Source of the DNA: Labyrinthula sp. Ha | Taxonomy: Eukaryota > Sar > Bigyra > Labyrinthulida > Labyrinthulaceae | Direction of reading: 5' to 3' | DNA: 64,000 nucleotides | NCBI GenBank assembly: GCA_015227615.1 | Contig: JAALGZ010000030.1 | Coordinates: 124,001-188,000, forward strand | In this document: piece after piece, positions 13,742 to 26,072 of the stretch | How the letters are laid out: the number at the start of each line of letters is the position of its first letter | Position numbering within the stretch: the first letter of the stretch is position 1 | Translations under genes and position numbers: made by a program | Notes under the pieces: generated by a model | Seen by the model: the letters and a program-made list of their open reading frames with translations, nothing else | What the model was told of the DNA's origin: nothing | Database searches by the model: none

Positions 13742-13942
13742 TGTACTAAGTTTGGTTTTATGTAATTTCACCCCACAAGACTTGAAGTAGAATAATTCCT
13801 AATTTTGTACCATGCTTGTTCTGGAACTATTCTTAGTATCCGGGAATAAATCCATAATAGCACAATATGGGATGAAATTCCATATAATAATTTTGATAGA
13901 AGATTTATACATTTTTATTTCCTAAACTAATGAATATCAACA

Positions 13943-13950
13943 TACCGGTA
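13943..13950. promoter_or_regulatory. TACCGGTA palindrome upstream of left Zn2Cys6 gene
   Basis: A perfect 8-bp palindrome lies 201 nt upstream of the left Zn2Cys6 start codon. The right copy has the same octamer 202 nt upstream of its own start, although the sequence between is diverged. It contains CCG-CGG half-sites of the kind Zn2Cys6 proteins bind, so an autoregulatory operator is a reasonable guess. Confidence 0.45.
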
Positions 13951-14279
13951 CGGTTTTTTCATATAGATACGTATAATCATAGGACTGTCCTATACGGACA
14001 TCATGATTAAACGTTAAACTTCTATATAATCAAGACCAAAGCTTTTCGACTCTTCAAAGGTTAAGCGCTTAGGAATATTTTGGAACAGTTTAAATGATGT
14101 TCCCTTACCTGCAAGATGTGTTCTAAGTTCAAAGAAAAATGTGAGGGAAGAAATCATTTCTAGTTGAACTCTAAGTTTTTGACTTTGCATCTACGATATT
14201 CTTAGAACGATTCAACCAGTGCTAAGTATATTGCCTTAAGATTATTGCGATAAATGTTTAGGAATTATTTTCTCAACCA

Positions 14280-16500
14280 TTCAAGATGTACCAATGTCTA
14301 ACCGCGCTGCCAAACTGCTGGCATGAAGAAAAAAGTGTCATATTGAGTTTTATGGATTTAATAAAGAAACTAAAAAATCAAAATTGTTTACAGAAACTCA
14401 TTATTAAGGTGCAAATCAAAAGAGATGTATGGATCAAAATAGAAGCTCGCCAACTCTAGAAGCTCTGACTATCTGGAAGATGCTCGAAAAATCTTGGACA
14501 ATAGGACATGAGTTGGCAAATTTGTCCCGCATCTTCCTTTTTCATGAATGCAACATTTTTGGAAATACGGCAAAATTCCAGTAAAACCTGCCGAGTTTTG
14601 TTCATTCACAAGTAACTGGAAGATTCTGGACATTTCACCAACAATAAATTTAGGACAAGGAACATCTGCTGTTCAAACATGAATGGAGGAAGTTGCTGAC
14701 ATTTCACCCCTGAACATTGGTAGAACTGCTAATGAAAAAGCCACTTTGCTATGTGTGATTTTTCTTACTTGGTTCATGCAAATACACCTGTGTTTGTATC
14801 TCCTGAAGTGAAAGATTTACTAAGCGAAACTTCAGCAGAGTCAAGAAAAGAACTTAGGGCACTGTTGGTGACTACAGAAGTTGTACCAGTTATGTTTGAG
14901 AGTTTTGCTGCTGAAATATTTAATGGCTCTATTGATTCTTTGCGTAAGAGTTATGGAACAAGAATAACTAATCATGGATATACGACTTACAGAAGTGTTC
15001 TGTTTTGCCTATTTGAAGACCTTGAAATTGTCCAATCAGACAGAAACAAAAATGGATTTCATTTTTTAAGATGTTAAAAAAGTATTGCCAAAAATGCAAG
15101 AATTGGAAAAAGCAGTGCCATGAGTGGCAAGATATCGTTGCCAATGAAACTGTTTCAGAACATATCATGCGAAATGATCAAGAGCAGTGACCCAGTTACT
15201 AGCTTCTACAGTGCCTTTGTGGTTCTTTTTTGGAACTTAATGTCAAGGTCACAAAATACCTTTGGAATACATCCTAGTCACATTTCATGTAGATTAGATA
15301 GCTTGCAAATCCTTTTTGGTCACATGAAAAATAATCAATCGCACACAAGACCTGCGGAACCACGGCATGTTTATTCCAACGCATTGAGACCTTGGATATG
15401 CCCTTTACTGACCTGAACTAAGTATCATGTACCGAGATGTGAAATGTATGGAGTCGGTGGGAAATTTTTTGGTAGTTCACTGCAATATTCAAGATAAAAC
15501 AGAGCCTTTCAGATACGAACTTGTACAGATGATATGAGGGTTATGAATGCAAGACATGGAGCTAAACCAGAAAACTTGGGCCACATTCTTTGAGAAAATA
15601 GTTACAACATATTGTTAAAGTGGTACCAAGACCTACCCCTCTGTAACTTTAATTCATCTGAGGGCAAGATGGTCATTTCGAGGTATTAAGAATATACATA
15701 CCAGATATGAAGCACTTAGAGACCAGTATTTGGGAAGAATGGTAAGTGGATTAGCATTAGATAGTCATCTTTTTACTGTTTTACCACCACATTTTGGGGA
15801 AAGTAAAGATTATGTTGCCGATACTCTTAGAATATTGTTAACTTATCTGGATGAATATTTTGGCACTGGTTGGATAAGTATGCCTCACTTCAATGATTTG
15901 CTCTCAAAAAATTTCTTGGAGAGAAATCTAGATACAAAGCATGCGCTGAGACGAAGTTACTAATTACAGATTGTTCACTTCTAAAAAATTTAGAAGAAAA
16001 TCTAGACTTTCCTAATGTCAGCACTTCAGAGACTATGACAACTACAGGAATCCCACCTCGCGTTGCGGTAACGAGGAGAATGAGCAAACTTGCTGAAGGA
16101 GTTAAGGTTAGTGAAGCTACCATAGAGGTTAGTTCAAATATTATGATTGAGCACACGGTATTTGAAATATATAGACGATAACAATACAGCCAGGTCACGT
16201 TACAAAACAAAATCTAAATCAAAGGATCCAAACTGCTCTTTAACAGTTTGGAATAAAAGATGTTATTAAGCTTATCTGTACACCAGGGACTGATTGTATT
16301 CGAAGTACTCAACTCATGCCAGGAGCTGGGAATGGAAGTATTAGATTTTTTTGATTGAGCTCAAAAAATGTTTTGCAAGGCTTTAATTGGCCTAATGGTA
16401 ACCTCAAAGATATGTGGAATCTATGGCGCAATAGAATTCCTAGTAAGGGTGCACCAGCTCTACGTTGAGTAAATGTAAGTGACCTCGATGATCATATGCA
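14280..16500 (+). mobile_element. Decayed tyrosine-recombinase (Crypton-like) DNA transposon
   Basis: Several consecutive plus-strand fragments look like one broken transposon protein. A stretch at about 15350-15410 reads HVYSNALRPWICPLL. Another at about 15660-15800 includes ARWSFRGIKN, RYEALRDQYLGR and VSGL, and ends FTVLPPHF. A third at about 16395-16490 includes LKDMWNLWRN. This order resembles the C-terminal half of tyrosine-recombinase-like transposon proteins common in protists, where an H-x-x-R motif precedes the RAGW-type block. Here that catalytic region is degraded, at about 15580-15610. Many stops and frame changes separate the fragments, so it is dead. The ends of the element are not identified; family assignment is from memory of the motif order. 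Confidence 0.45.
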
Positions 16501-19500
16501 AGCAAAAAAAAGTCTTATGATGTAAAGTTTTAACGACCTTCATTGGGAAGGTGACTGAGAGAAAGATCTGGTTTACTCAAAAAAAAAATGCTGTCAAAAT
16601 ATTGAAAATTTTGACGCATGTATTGAAAAACTTGGTTACATTTTGATAACAACAATAGGAGAAGAAACAAGAATCGATCAGCTAAGTTGGTTGGATATTA
16701 TGAAGGAGGTTCAAAAAAGAAAAATATTATAATTCATAAACATGAAGATCTAGAACTGTATACAATTTATTCCATTCTTAGTACGTTACGACCTTTACAT
16801 TTCCTCTTACTACAAAAAGTTTTCTTTTTCTCCTTTTGTAAATCCTTTGAGTATCTACTTTTTCTTTGGATCGTACATTTTATAATATCTGTCACTTCAA
16901 AAGAAACGTTTAGGTCTTCGTTTTTTATATGCAATTTTTGAGCCTGGTCCTTTCATCCAGCAAACAGTAAAGCAGAACCCATCCATCTTTTTCTTACAAA
17001 TTATTTCTTGTTTGGCCAATTCAAATGGGCATTTCGTTTGGAAGATACAGTCTACGAAAATAATTTTGGACAATTTTATAGGTTTGATGCGGTAAGTTAG
17101 TCAGTTTTAGATGCAAGTAAACCGACTCTTTAGGCATAATATTGGGGCTGGGAAAAGCGGTCAGCTATATCAATCCACTGGAGGGGCCCCGATTTATTCT
17201 GTACAGTCACCACACTGACTTGTGGTCTTATTGAATTCTTATCCTTACCTTTCATTAAGATTCTATCAACTTCCTCAGGTGTGTTTATATTTATATCAGG
17301 TATTATAATATAGTTATCTTCCATTTGGCTATCAAAATTTATCTTATTGGTTTCCGTTACCACCTTCCAAAGTCATATGTGTGTGTCCTGACTCTTGTTG
17401 CCTATGTACCGGTCTCATCCATATGGTTTCCTGTTCCTCCGTTAATTATGATATGTTTGGGCAATTTATCCGGCTATTTCTTATGACCTCTGGACGAGAC
17501 CCCACCCAAACAGTTGAACAGTTAATCACGATTAATTAACTTGTTTAGTTTAGATATATATTTTCTTTCAGCTCTTCCTGAAAAAGTAGCATTATTACAA
17601 AAAGGAAAGATGGTAATAGTTATAGCAAATAAACAACTTCTTAAATACATTCTTTTCTCAACTACTAAAAGCTTTTCTTCTGATACATTCAGATTTTCTC
17701 TTCCTTAAAATCTTTGTCAGACACTATTAAAATACTTAATACTAGCTACGGCTTTACCATTAATTACACATTTTGCCGATCAACTTGGCCAGATAGAAGT
17801 TGGCAATCATAAGTGCATTGGTTGAATCACCTGATAAACTATTAAAAGGACTTCCATGCTAATGTTGAGACGAAGTATTTCATAATGGAGTAGAATTACT
17901 CTGTAGTTTTTTCGAAACTATAGCTAATTGTTATACCTTCCTTAATCAAGATAAATGACATGGTGACCGGTTACTATGATATTCGGAGCTGCTTGCTTAA
18001 ACTTTATGGTCTTTTTTAGAATTAATTCTACCTCTTCAGATATTATATAGAATTTAGTACATTTAAATCTATCTGTAGTGGCACCAGTGGAATAACTATC
18101 GAATGCTATTTCTAAGCGATAAAGTCCTCCCTGTGTCTTAACATTAATGGATAATTTCCTCATGTAACATTATTATGAAATTCTTCTTACTAATTTCAGT
18201 TGAAAAAGGCCGAAATTTTTCTTGCCAAGTGATAAATATATTACTATACATATCATATAACTTTTATCTTGAGGGTGCCTTAACAAATTCATAGATAATT
18301 ATTTATACACCTACATTTTTAAGCAATGCACCTATCTTAAAACATTTTTTAGTTAGTGAAACCTAGAACACAGGATTTACAGTTTGATAAGGCTGTACTT
18401 TTTCCAATGCTCCGTCATGTAACATTAGTAAGGAATAACTATTGCACTATTTCATAATTATATTCGATAGCTATTAAGTTTAGTTTTAGGAGCTCTTCAT
18501 GAATAAAAAACCTTTCTTATAGTTCACCACTTTGTATGTATGGTATTTCCGATTTACAATTGTGCACCATTTCATTAATATGAAGATGTTGCAGTGTGAT
18601 GAATTTACATTGCGTTATAAACAATCTTTTGCCGGATTATGGTCTCTTCACCTTCTGTTACTAACAGGATGTTAAGAAATTCCTTAATAAATCATCAAGT
18701 AGGCTCTTGATACTTTAAGAAATTTTTGGGTATAACTATAGTTCATCATATCACGCAATCAACTTGTTACAGATGAGCTGGAGACATGGCAAGTGAAGAA
18801 TCCAAAATATTGTATAAAGGATAGGAATAATACATAATCTCTAATATTGTAATCATTATATATGGAAACAAGAATAAGACTATTTAAGCCCAAGATTCTA
18901 TAAAATGTAATCGTATTGCCCCAGCCTGATTTTGGAGCAGAACAGAGGCCGAAACTACTAGTAAATCCTACATTGGGAAGCCAGGTGCTAAATAAATACA
19001 CACCCTTTTATGATTAGTCTCTCTTACTATTGGCTTATTTATTATGTTGTTCATTTAATTATTTAATAAATATTATTTTCAGAGAGTATTATCACGGTGG
19101 CTTACCAGGGCAAACGATGCAGTTAGAATCCGCCTTAGGAGTCAAAGAGTAAAATAACTCAGTCAGAAAACGTTTATATGTTTTATACCTTTTATTGTTC
19201 TAATTATGGAGTTTATAGAAGTCTTTTAGGTATTATTCGATATAATTTTACATTCGAACATTTTAATCTGTATTTAGTGTCCTGTCATGTACCTCAGATA
19301 TTTATACTATTTAAGATATTAAGTTCTTCTTTCACGGGATAACTACTTGTACATTAGCAAAAGTTTGTTTATTATGAGAAACCACTTTTTAGCAAATAGT
19401 AATATACTTATTATCTCGATATAAGCTAACTCTTCAAATTGAAAAGTTGATATTCTAGTTCTCCAAGATGTTAATATATATTGCTTCCTCTGAACGAGTT

Positions 19501-22500
19501 TCACACAAATTCTTATGTAAATAACCCGTCCAACAGAATTTGAACCTTCTACTTTTCTTTTTTTTTTCAATTATAGTTTGAATTGCTTAATCCAGTGGTT
19601 CATTGTTGTTTTACGTATATTTGAGTAAGTATCAAGGTTCTTGTCGACTTCTGACACTTTAGAATGAATAATTGATTGACTTTGTGAAATTGTATTTCAA
19701 TTTTACCTATTTATCTCACCAGTTAAAGAATTATTGCTGCTTAATAGAAGTTGGAATCTGTTGAGTAATCTTAGAAAATCTTTGATATTCTTTTTCCATC
19801 TTTGCCTCTAGGGTTTTAAAGACTACCAAACATATCAAGCTATATTTCTATTTAAAATCGACTTACTTGTATATAAATATAGGAAATTATCGCCAAAGGC
19901 TCTTTAATTTCTATTTAATAGGAAAATCTTGTAAAATAAAGATATCTTCACCCTTTGAGATTTATATTTTTTACAATTATATGCTTATGTGTGCCAAGAA
20001 CGGAGTCCTCTATTAATTATGGTCCAATTGTATTATTGTCTGCAATAAAACTTTACCTTTTTAACTGAGATTAAGAATTTGCAATTTTGAAGCATCTTGG
20101 TTTTAATTTTGATACTCTGTAAAGATTACTCTCCATATTACTAAGGCTTAATAGTATGTTACCTAGAGATTGCTAATACTCCGTGCCAAGATTGTAAAAC
20201 TCATTCTCAAAAACATTGGAAATATTGGTAATTATAATCTGCATCAATAGACAGGATTTATCAAAACAGAACCTACCATCATATAGAATATATAGAAGTC
20301 ATTTAACAAGATATATGTATATATACTATCTGCGGATTATAAATAAAACCTATAAAACATCGAAACGCTGAAAGCAAAGGATGATTCAATGAGAAATTTA
20401 GTCAAGAAGTTAACTAAAAAGCAACCTTAGTCATATGCAATAATATAAGACTCTTGTCTAAGCTAATGGTAATCTACAGTGAAAACCTATTGGATTTTCT
20501 TATTCAATAAGCAATTCAAAATTCCGTTAAGATGAGTCCTTCACATATATATATATATTTATATATATATGCTCTTAGTAAAATTCTTGGCCACCCAGTT
20601 TAATGTTGAATCTCCTCCATTTCCTAGAAAAATTACCTAAGGCATGTCAATACTTAGAATTATAAAGTTCTTCTCTCTGAGCGCAGTATAGATTATGAGA
20701 ACATTATTGCGATTTAGAGTTATTTCCAATAATTATTTTCTCTCGATTCGCATTCTTTTGCAAAAAAGTGGAAATAGATATTATATTAATTATTCGAAAC
20801 AATTTTTGGGATATGAGTATATATATATTACTATAAAATCATGACACAATGGAAGTGAAAAGAGAGTAGCTACATATTAAGGTTAACCTTAAAGTATCAG
20901 ATAAGAAAAGATTTATTCAGAAACCAATGTTCTTACAATCACCAACTTACTGAATTAAAAAAAAAAGATACATTCTTACTGAATTTAAAGAATATTAGAA
21001 ACCGACACCTAATTCTTACTAGATATCAACTACATGCAACACTTCAGATATAATAATGTACGTAACTTTGGGTTAGCGTTTTCTAAGTGAAACGATTGTC
21101 AATATCGATATATCTATGCGTTTCTATTGTATTTTCATGCTTTACTAATTAATAATATATGCTAAGATGGACAGAAACCTTTAGAAATAGCATATAGAAT
21201 TTAAAAGAATGATCTATCCCCAGTATTCAAACCATTGAATCAACTGAAAGTATCGACAAACGTTTTATTCTGCTATGGAAATTAACATCTATTCGAGTGT
21301 ATGCAACGCTAATAGAAATATGAAACTACATGGAAATCCCCCTTAATTTTCATTACCATTGAATTTATGAAGTATTGAAGACGTCACGACTAAGAAAAGA
21401 CATGATATATGACTCGCAGCATCTGGGTAATCAAGGGGAGGTAACATCACATATAGATTTAAGATGTTTACTATTCCAGAATAATATTACCAGGTTGGTT
21501 AACTCATAAATTATGTATTTTATTTACTCTAATTATATTTAACACTTAGTGTTTCTTGTTGAGAAACGAGCCACGTGGGTTTAGGTGCAAAAACTTGGTT
21601 CTTTTTGAGAAAACCACATTAGCTCAATAGAGCGATTACATATATGTATATACACAGTAAGAACGTTTTCTTCGGTTGTCTATTGTATGAATGGAAAGAT
21701 TAAATGCAAATATTTTGATCTCCAGACTGTAGATTCTTACTTATATCGGTCTATGATGACGAGCCATATCTGCACCTTGTTGGGGATTCTGTCAAACACT
21801 TGCAGAACAATTCGTAGCACCGGTACTTTGTTGTTTAGGCTTTTGATTGATAAGATGATAAATAGTTATCGGTATCTAGTATTAGAATTGTGATACAGTC
21901 ATTTTGAACTGTGGTTACTATGAACTAGGCCACACTGTGATCTGCAGAAATATGGTGATTTTTAGGGTGGTAACTAGATGGCTTTTTAGGTGACACATTT
22001 AAATACTATTTTTCAACCCTAAACAAACAGCAACTAAAGAAGAAACAGAATTTAAAGTTTTGACAAGTAGAAACAAGAGACGGGAAGGTAAGGTAGAAAA
22101 CTTCAATTGACACCAGAGATACCTGATTTGACTTCAAACTAAGTGAAGAATTCCCGAGATATTAATCGATATCTATATTTTTATTTCCGATTAATACATG
22201 TATATATACTTTGATATCGATGAAGTAAGACATAACAAAGCTATATTCATAGTATTGCCCCAGTCAATTGCATTTCATTTCAGTACCTCGTTGTTAGTAT
22301 TTATTTTCCCATTTATAGCTATTAGGCCATTGACATAGATCGCATATTGGGTAAGAAACTTACCTCTTGTTTCAAGAATGGCGATATGGTTTATCTTAGA
22401 GTAAGATAGACTAACTTGAGCAGATGGCAATATGGGCAGCTAATTAATGAATAAACGTGAAAGTTCCAATTTTTCTAATTACGGATTCAAGATCCAACCT

Positions 22501-23150
22501 GGACGTGTAGAATTTTTTAGTAGTCAATGACATAGACGGTTACAATAAGCTAAGAAGATAAGCGATATTTTACGAATACTGATAGTACAAACTAAAAATA
22601 GTTGGGGTACAAGAAAAGTACACCGAGTCTTGTTTTCCTGTCTCGATGATTTAATGTATCTCAATCCTTTTTCTTTCAAAGTTTCAATCCATTTCCTACA
22701 CCACAAATGATATCTTTTTTTTGTACTGGAGGTTTCACCTTTATATACCTCTCATGACTAATCTACACAGAACCCAAAGTTAAGAAGTCAGTCCCCGAGT
22801 TGTGCAATGGTAGATTACCATAGACTTTATCACTCTACATTAAGGAAAAGCCATTCTGCTAAGAATGAGTTTGTCTGATAACGTTGAAACGCATTTAGTT
22901 AGTAGAAAAGACTCTGCAAAGGGAAATCTATGGAAAAATTAATAAAACATGGTATTTTCTATCTAAAACCTTCTATTTGGATGCTTATCCCAGTTTTCGT
23001 TCTACAGTCTCTCTTTCCCTGTTAGGTGTTTATGTTACAAGATACCGAACTGCGGAAAGAATGTTTGCACTATAGTAATTGTAATGTCTAACAGTAACAT
23101 TGGTATAGTTACTTTGATATTTGGTGTCGTATTACCGTTAAACTTAAGAC
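16500..23150. other. Gene-poor centre of the inverted-duplication spacer
   Basis: No gene is supported. Minus-strand frames of 77 and 73 codons (17130-17363 and 17942-18163) have somewhat protein-like composition and flank a GC-richer patch at about 17.1-17.5 kb. They may be scraps of an old element, but no domain is recognised. An AT microsatellite lies at about 20547-20570. Confidence 0.45.
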
Positions 23151-23199
23151 TTAACACTTGAAATAAGAAAGCTAAACTTCTATTGAACTTATTTCTGGA

Positions 23200-24521
23200 A
23201 CATCGCCCAAAGACAAGTTACTATTGCTCATCGGACTTCTTCCTGTCTTACCAACATTACAACTTGAATGGTTTCAAAAGTGTCAGCATTCTGGAGAAAA
23301 TTTGTCTTCAGTTGATGGAGAAAACTCAGCCTTAATAACTAATGAACCAGATGAAGCAACTGCTCAGTTTTGGAATGGAATTCTTGATTCTTCGCAATCC
23401 GGGCTAGCATTCTTCTTTTCTCCTTTGATAGGAAAGATAAGTGAATTTTACGGTCGAAAACCAATCCTTCTAGTATCTTCTATTTTTTCTTGGCTTCCAA
23501 TTTTATCTCTATACCTATCAAAAGAAATGAAACCTCAACCATACTATCTTGTTTTTATCGTGGCTTGATTTTATGGAGTAATTAAAAACTCAAGAAATCC
23601 TATATTTCTGGTTCATGTTTCTGATATAGCAACTAAGCAAGAAATAACTCAAAAATTAAGTGTATTAGCTGCGGTTATCGGGATTTCTTTGATTTACAGT
23701 CCATTGATGTCTTGGTTTGATTATTTTCTTGGAAACGAGGACCAACATTTTCTTATTCTCATATTTTAGGAATATTTGGAACTCTTTACATTATTCTTAT
23801 TCTACCAGAATCTTTTTATAATAACCAAAAGGAAAAACCAAATGAAACTGAAATCAAGTCGTTTGGGTCTCTTGAGCCGTTAAGACTACTGAAAGTGAAT
23901 GAAATCTTGTCTTCTATTTCTCTTGTTGTATTCTTGTCAACTTTACCCTTAACCGGGGCATTTCAAGTATCTGTTTTATATATGAATAACATATATAAAC
24001 TTTCTCCTGATGCAACACAATTGTTTGATTCGTTAGTTTTTACTTCAGTTGGTTTGAGCATGGTTGTTTGTCAACTTTTTATTTTCCCTTTCCTCTTGAA
24101 ACTAGGCTTTCCAAGTAGTCGCTTGGTGATCTTATCTCTCATCTTCAATGTTATGCAACTTCTTTAGTATGCTATTCTGCAGTTTTTCCCAGGAGAAACG
24201 AATCGATGGTTATTTTATATAAACTTTCCTTTCATTGGAATTTCATATGTAGCAAATGTGGTATTAACAAGTATGTTGAGTCAGAATGTGGAGAAGGAAA
24301 AATAGGGTCTTCTAACAGGAACTTTGTCTAGTGTCATTAGTCTGAGTTCAATCATAGGCCCCCTACTTTTTACCCAGTTGTATTCAAGTGTAGTATTTGC
24401 GGGATGTTTATTTTTCTTCGGTGCTATGGTTTCTTAAGTGGGTATTTGTTTCACATGTACTAGATTGATGAAATTTGACTATTCAGTAAAAGAAACAGAA
24501 GAAATAGAATATTTATTGTAG
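23200..24521 (+). pseudogene. MFS transporter pseudogene (TetA/MFSD14-like)
   Basis: The fragments read as a 12-helix major-facilitator transporter. The first (from about 23224) has the loop 2-3 signature as GKISEFYGRKPILL, preceded by a helix ending FFFSPLI, typical of TetA/MFSD14-type drug:H+ antiporters. Later fragments (23895-24521) contain further membrane helices such as FQVSVLYMNN followed by a loop, and ISYVANVVLTSML. The gene is disabled by an in-frame TGA at 23566-23568, a frameshift at roughly 23725-23745, and in-frame stops at 24165-24167, about 24300 and about 24433. No ATG is obvious at the expected start. Stops fall inside conserved helices, so the ~30-nt introns seen elsewhere do not explain them. 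It lies about 1.1 kb upstream of the right Zn2Cys6 gene. Confidence 0.75.
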
Positions 24522-25604
24522 ATACACTTTCTTTAAAGGAATTGTTTATATAATTTTTGATTCTTATAAATGATAAATCTTAGTATTGATAAATATTATC
24601 TTCAACAAAAATTAGAACGCTAGAATTCAAATCTTGATGAATCATCTCTGAAGGCATTAACTAGGTTACAACATCTGGTTTGAGAGAGATACTTTTTACG
24701 AAAAGATTTTCTGAACATCTTCTCTTTGATTCTTGTGCTGCATAGGAAAAGGGAAATCTTATAAGCAAATATAACTAGAGTTAGTTTTGCTTGTATCTCT
24801 TCTTCATCTTTCCTGGCTTTACTAACTCTGAGTGTCCTTTTGTTTCATATGTTTTTTATTTTGCCCGATGAACATGTTCTCTATTCTACACTTTAGGTTC
24901 CTTGTTCGTTCTAATAGTAAGTTCTTTATAATTTTGTGCCTTCCTCGTAACTCCTTATTGTATCCTTGAACTCATTCTTCTTCTGGTCGAACAATGAAGT
25001 GTTCCTTGTTATCATGTCTATTTTGGACATTACCAATAATAGTATTTAACATAGAATCTTGTTATCAAAATACTAGTGTAAGATTAGAATTTGGATTCAA
25101 CAGTTGACAAAAAAAATAACTAAGAATCCTCAATAGTCGTTCTTATATGACTTCTCAGACTACTCTAAGAAAATATCATGGGTCGAATGCAGAATAACCT
25201 TAACCATTGAAGTTTTATAGAAAAGAAAAATTTCCAGAAAACCACTCCATCAAACTATATTGGGTCCTGGATGCACTGTTTATCAGGGTTAGAGATTTTT
25301 GCCTAACCTTTTAAGGTTTTGTCTTATTAATATCTTGTTATATGAGTACAAGTTGATTATACTACTACTTCATTTAAGTCATATTCTACACAATACTCAA
25401 ACAGACATATAAGAGCAAGTGTTTCTTTGAATCAATACTATAAAGCCCTTAGCGCAAGAAAACTATTAAAAAAAATACCTGGTTAAATTATAATTATATA
25501 TCTTTATTTTTTTTTCTGTATACTTGATGAAACTGGTTTTTATATGAAAAAGCTGCATTCATATTAGGGATAAAGAATCATTCTCTATTATGATAATACA
25601 GGTA
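24522..25604. other. Intergenic AT-rich stretch
   Basis: Nothing recognisable lies between the transporter pseudogene and the start of the right half of the inverted duplication. Confidence 0.5.
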
Positions 25605-25622
25605 CAGAATTATGAATAAAAG

Positions 25623-25630
25623 TACCGGTA
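25623..25630. promoter_or_regulatory. TACCGGTA palindrome upstream of right Zn2Cys6 gene
   Basis: The same octamer as at 13943-13950, at the matching distance (202 nt) before the start codon at 25833. A further ACCG lies 10 nt downstream. Conservation of both sequence and spacing in otherwise diverged DNA makes a functional site plausible. Confidence 0.45.
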
Positions 25631-25832
25631 GATTTTATACCGAATCTTCCGATGAAATCTATGTAAGAGATATATATCAACACAGTGTATGTAAATGTAT
25701 TACGAAAGTATGGAATAAGAGTGATGTACCAGATTCTTCAAATATTTCTCAAAAGACATGGGTACAGAAAAAATGTATTATTATAACTTCAGCAATTGTA
25801 GGGGGAAAGTAAAAGAATTTGAAGTTTTAAAA

Positions 25833-26072
25833 ATGCAATTCAAGGTTATTCTAAAATCGTCTTGTGAGAGATGTAGTCGACTCAAAAGACAATGCGATAG
25901 TGGAAAACCAACTTGTAGACGTTGTTTGAAAGCTGGCGCGAGCTGTATTTATAAACCAATGAAAAACAGAAAAAGGAAAATAAGAAGAAAAGTTTCCTTT
26001 TATACAGCAAAAGTTAAGAAAGAGGGCTTCACCGAGGAAGAAAAAACAATTCTTCTTTTCTTTCTCTTCTAG
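25833..26072 (+). CDS. Stand-alone Zn2Cys6 protein, right copy (79 aa)
   Basis: This is the paralogue of the 13502-13741 protein, of identical length. The binuclear cluster is C-x2-C-x6-C-x6-C-x2-C-x6-C (SCERCSRLKRQC, then DSGKPTC, then CLKAGASC), followed by the basic linker KNRKRKIRRK and the tail FTEEEKTILLFFLF. The open frame extends upstream to 25758, but the left copy has no matching extension, so the ATG at 25833 is preferred. The cluster is far better conserved between copies than the flanks, which suggests purifying selection after duplication. No activation or regulatory domain follows. The stop is TAG. It may encode a minimal DNA-binding regulator. It is divergently placed relative to the other copy, at the mirrored position of the inverted duplication. 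Confidence 0.8.
   Translation: MQFKVILKSSCERCSRLKRQCDSGKPTCRRCLKAGASCIYKPMKNRKRKIRRKVSFYTAKVKKEGFTEEEKTILLFFLF

Larger units (their letters stand above)
12588..13960 (+). repeat. Left inner, diverged part of the inverted duplication
   Basis: Homology to the right half continues inward of the near-identical arm at clearly lower identity. For example, about 12650-12810 aligns by eye with the reverse complement of about 28100-28280, and 13500-13960 aligns with 25600-26075. It contains the left Zn2Cys6 gene. The right counterpart is longer, so there have been insertions or deletions since duplication. Confidence 0.65.

Noticed and set aside
17130-18163. Two minus-strand frames with protein-like composition, one containing DSYSTGATT, which recalls a retroviral-type protease motif
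   Set aside because: The motif is imperfect and isolated, and no neighbouring retroelement domain could be recognised.
20540-20575. Tandem AT dinucleotide runs here and at 57.54 kb as possible origin or regulatory repeats
   Set aside because: Simple AT microsatellites are expected in DNA of this composition and have no unit longer than 2 bp.
23560-24440. Stop codons inside the MFS reading frame as evidence of a variant genetic code
   Set aside because: TGA, TAG and TAA all occur, there is also a frameshift, and intact genes in the window use TGA, TAG and TAA as normal stops.
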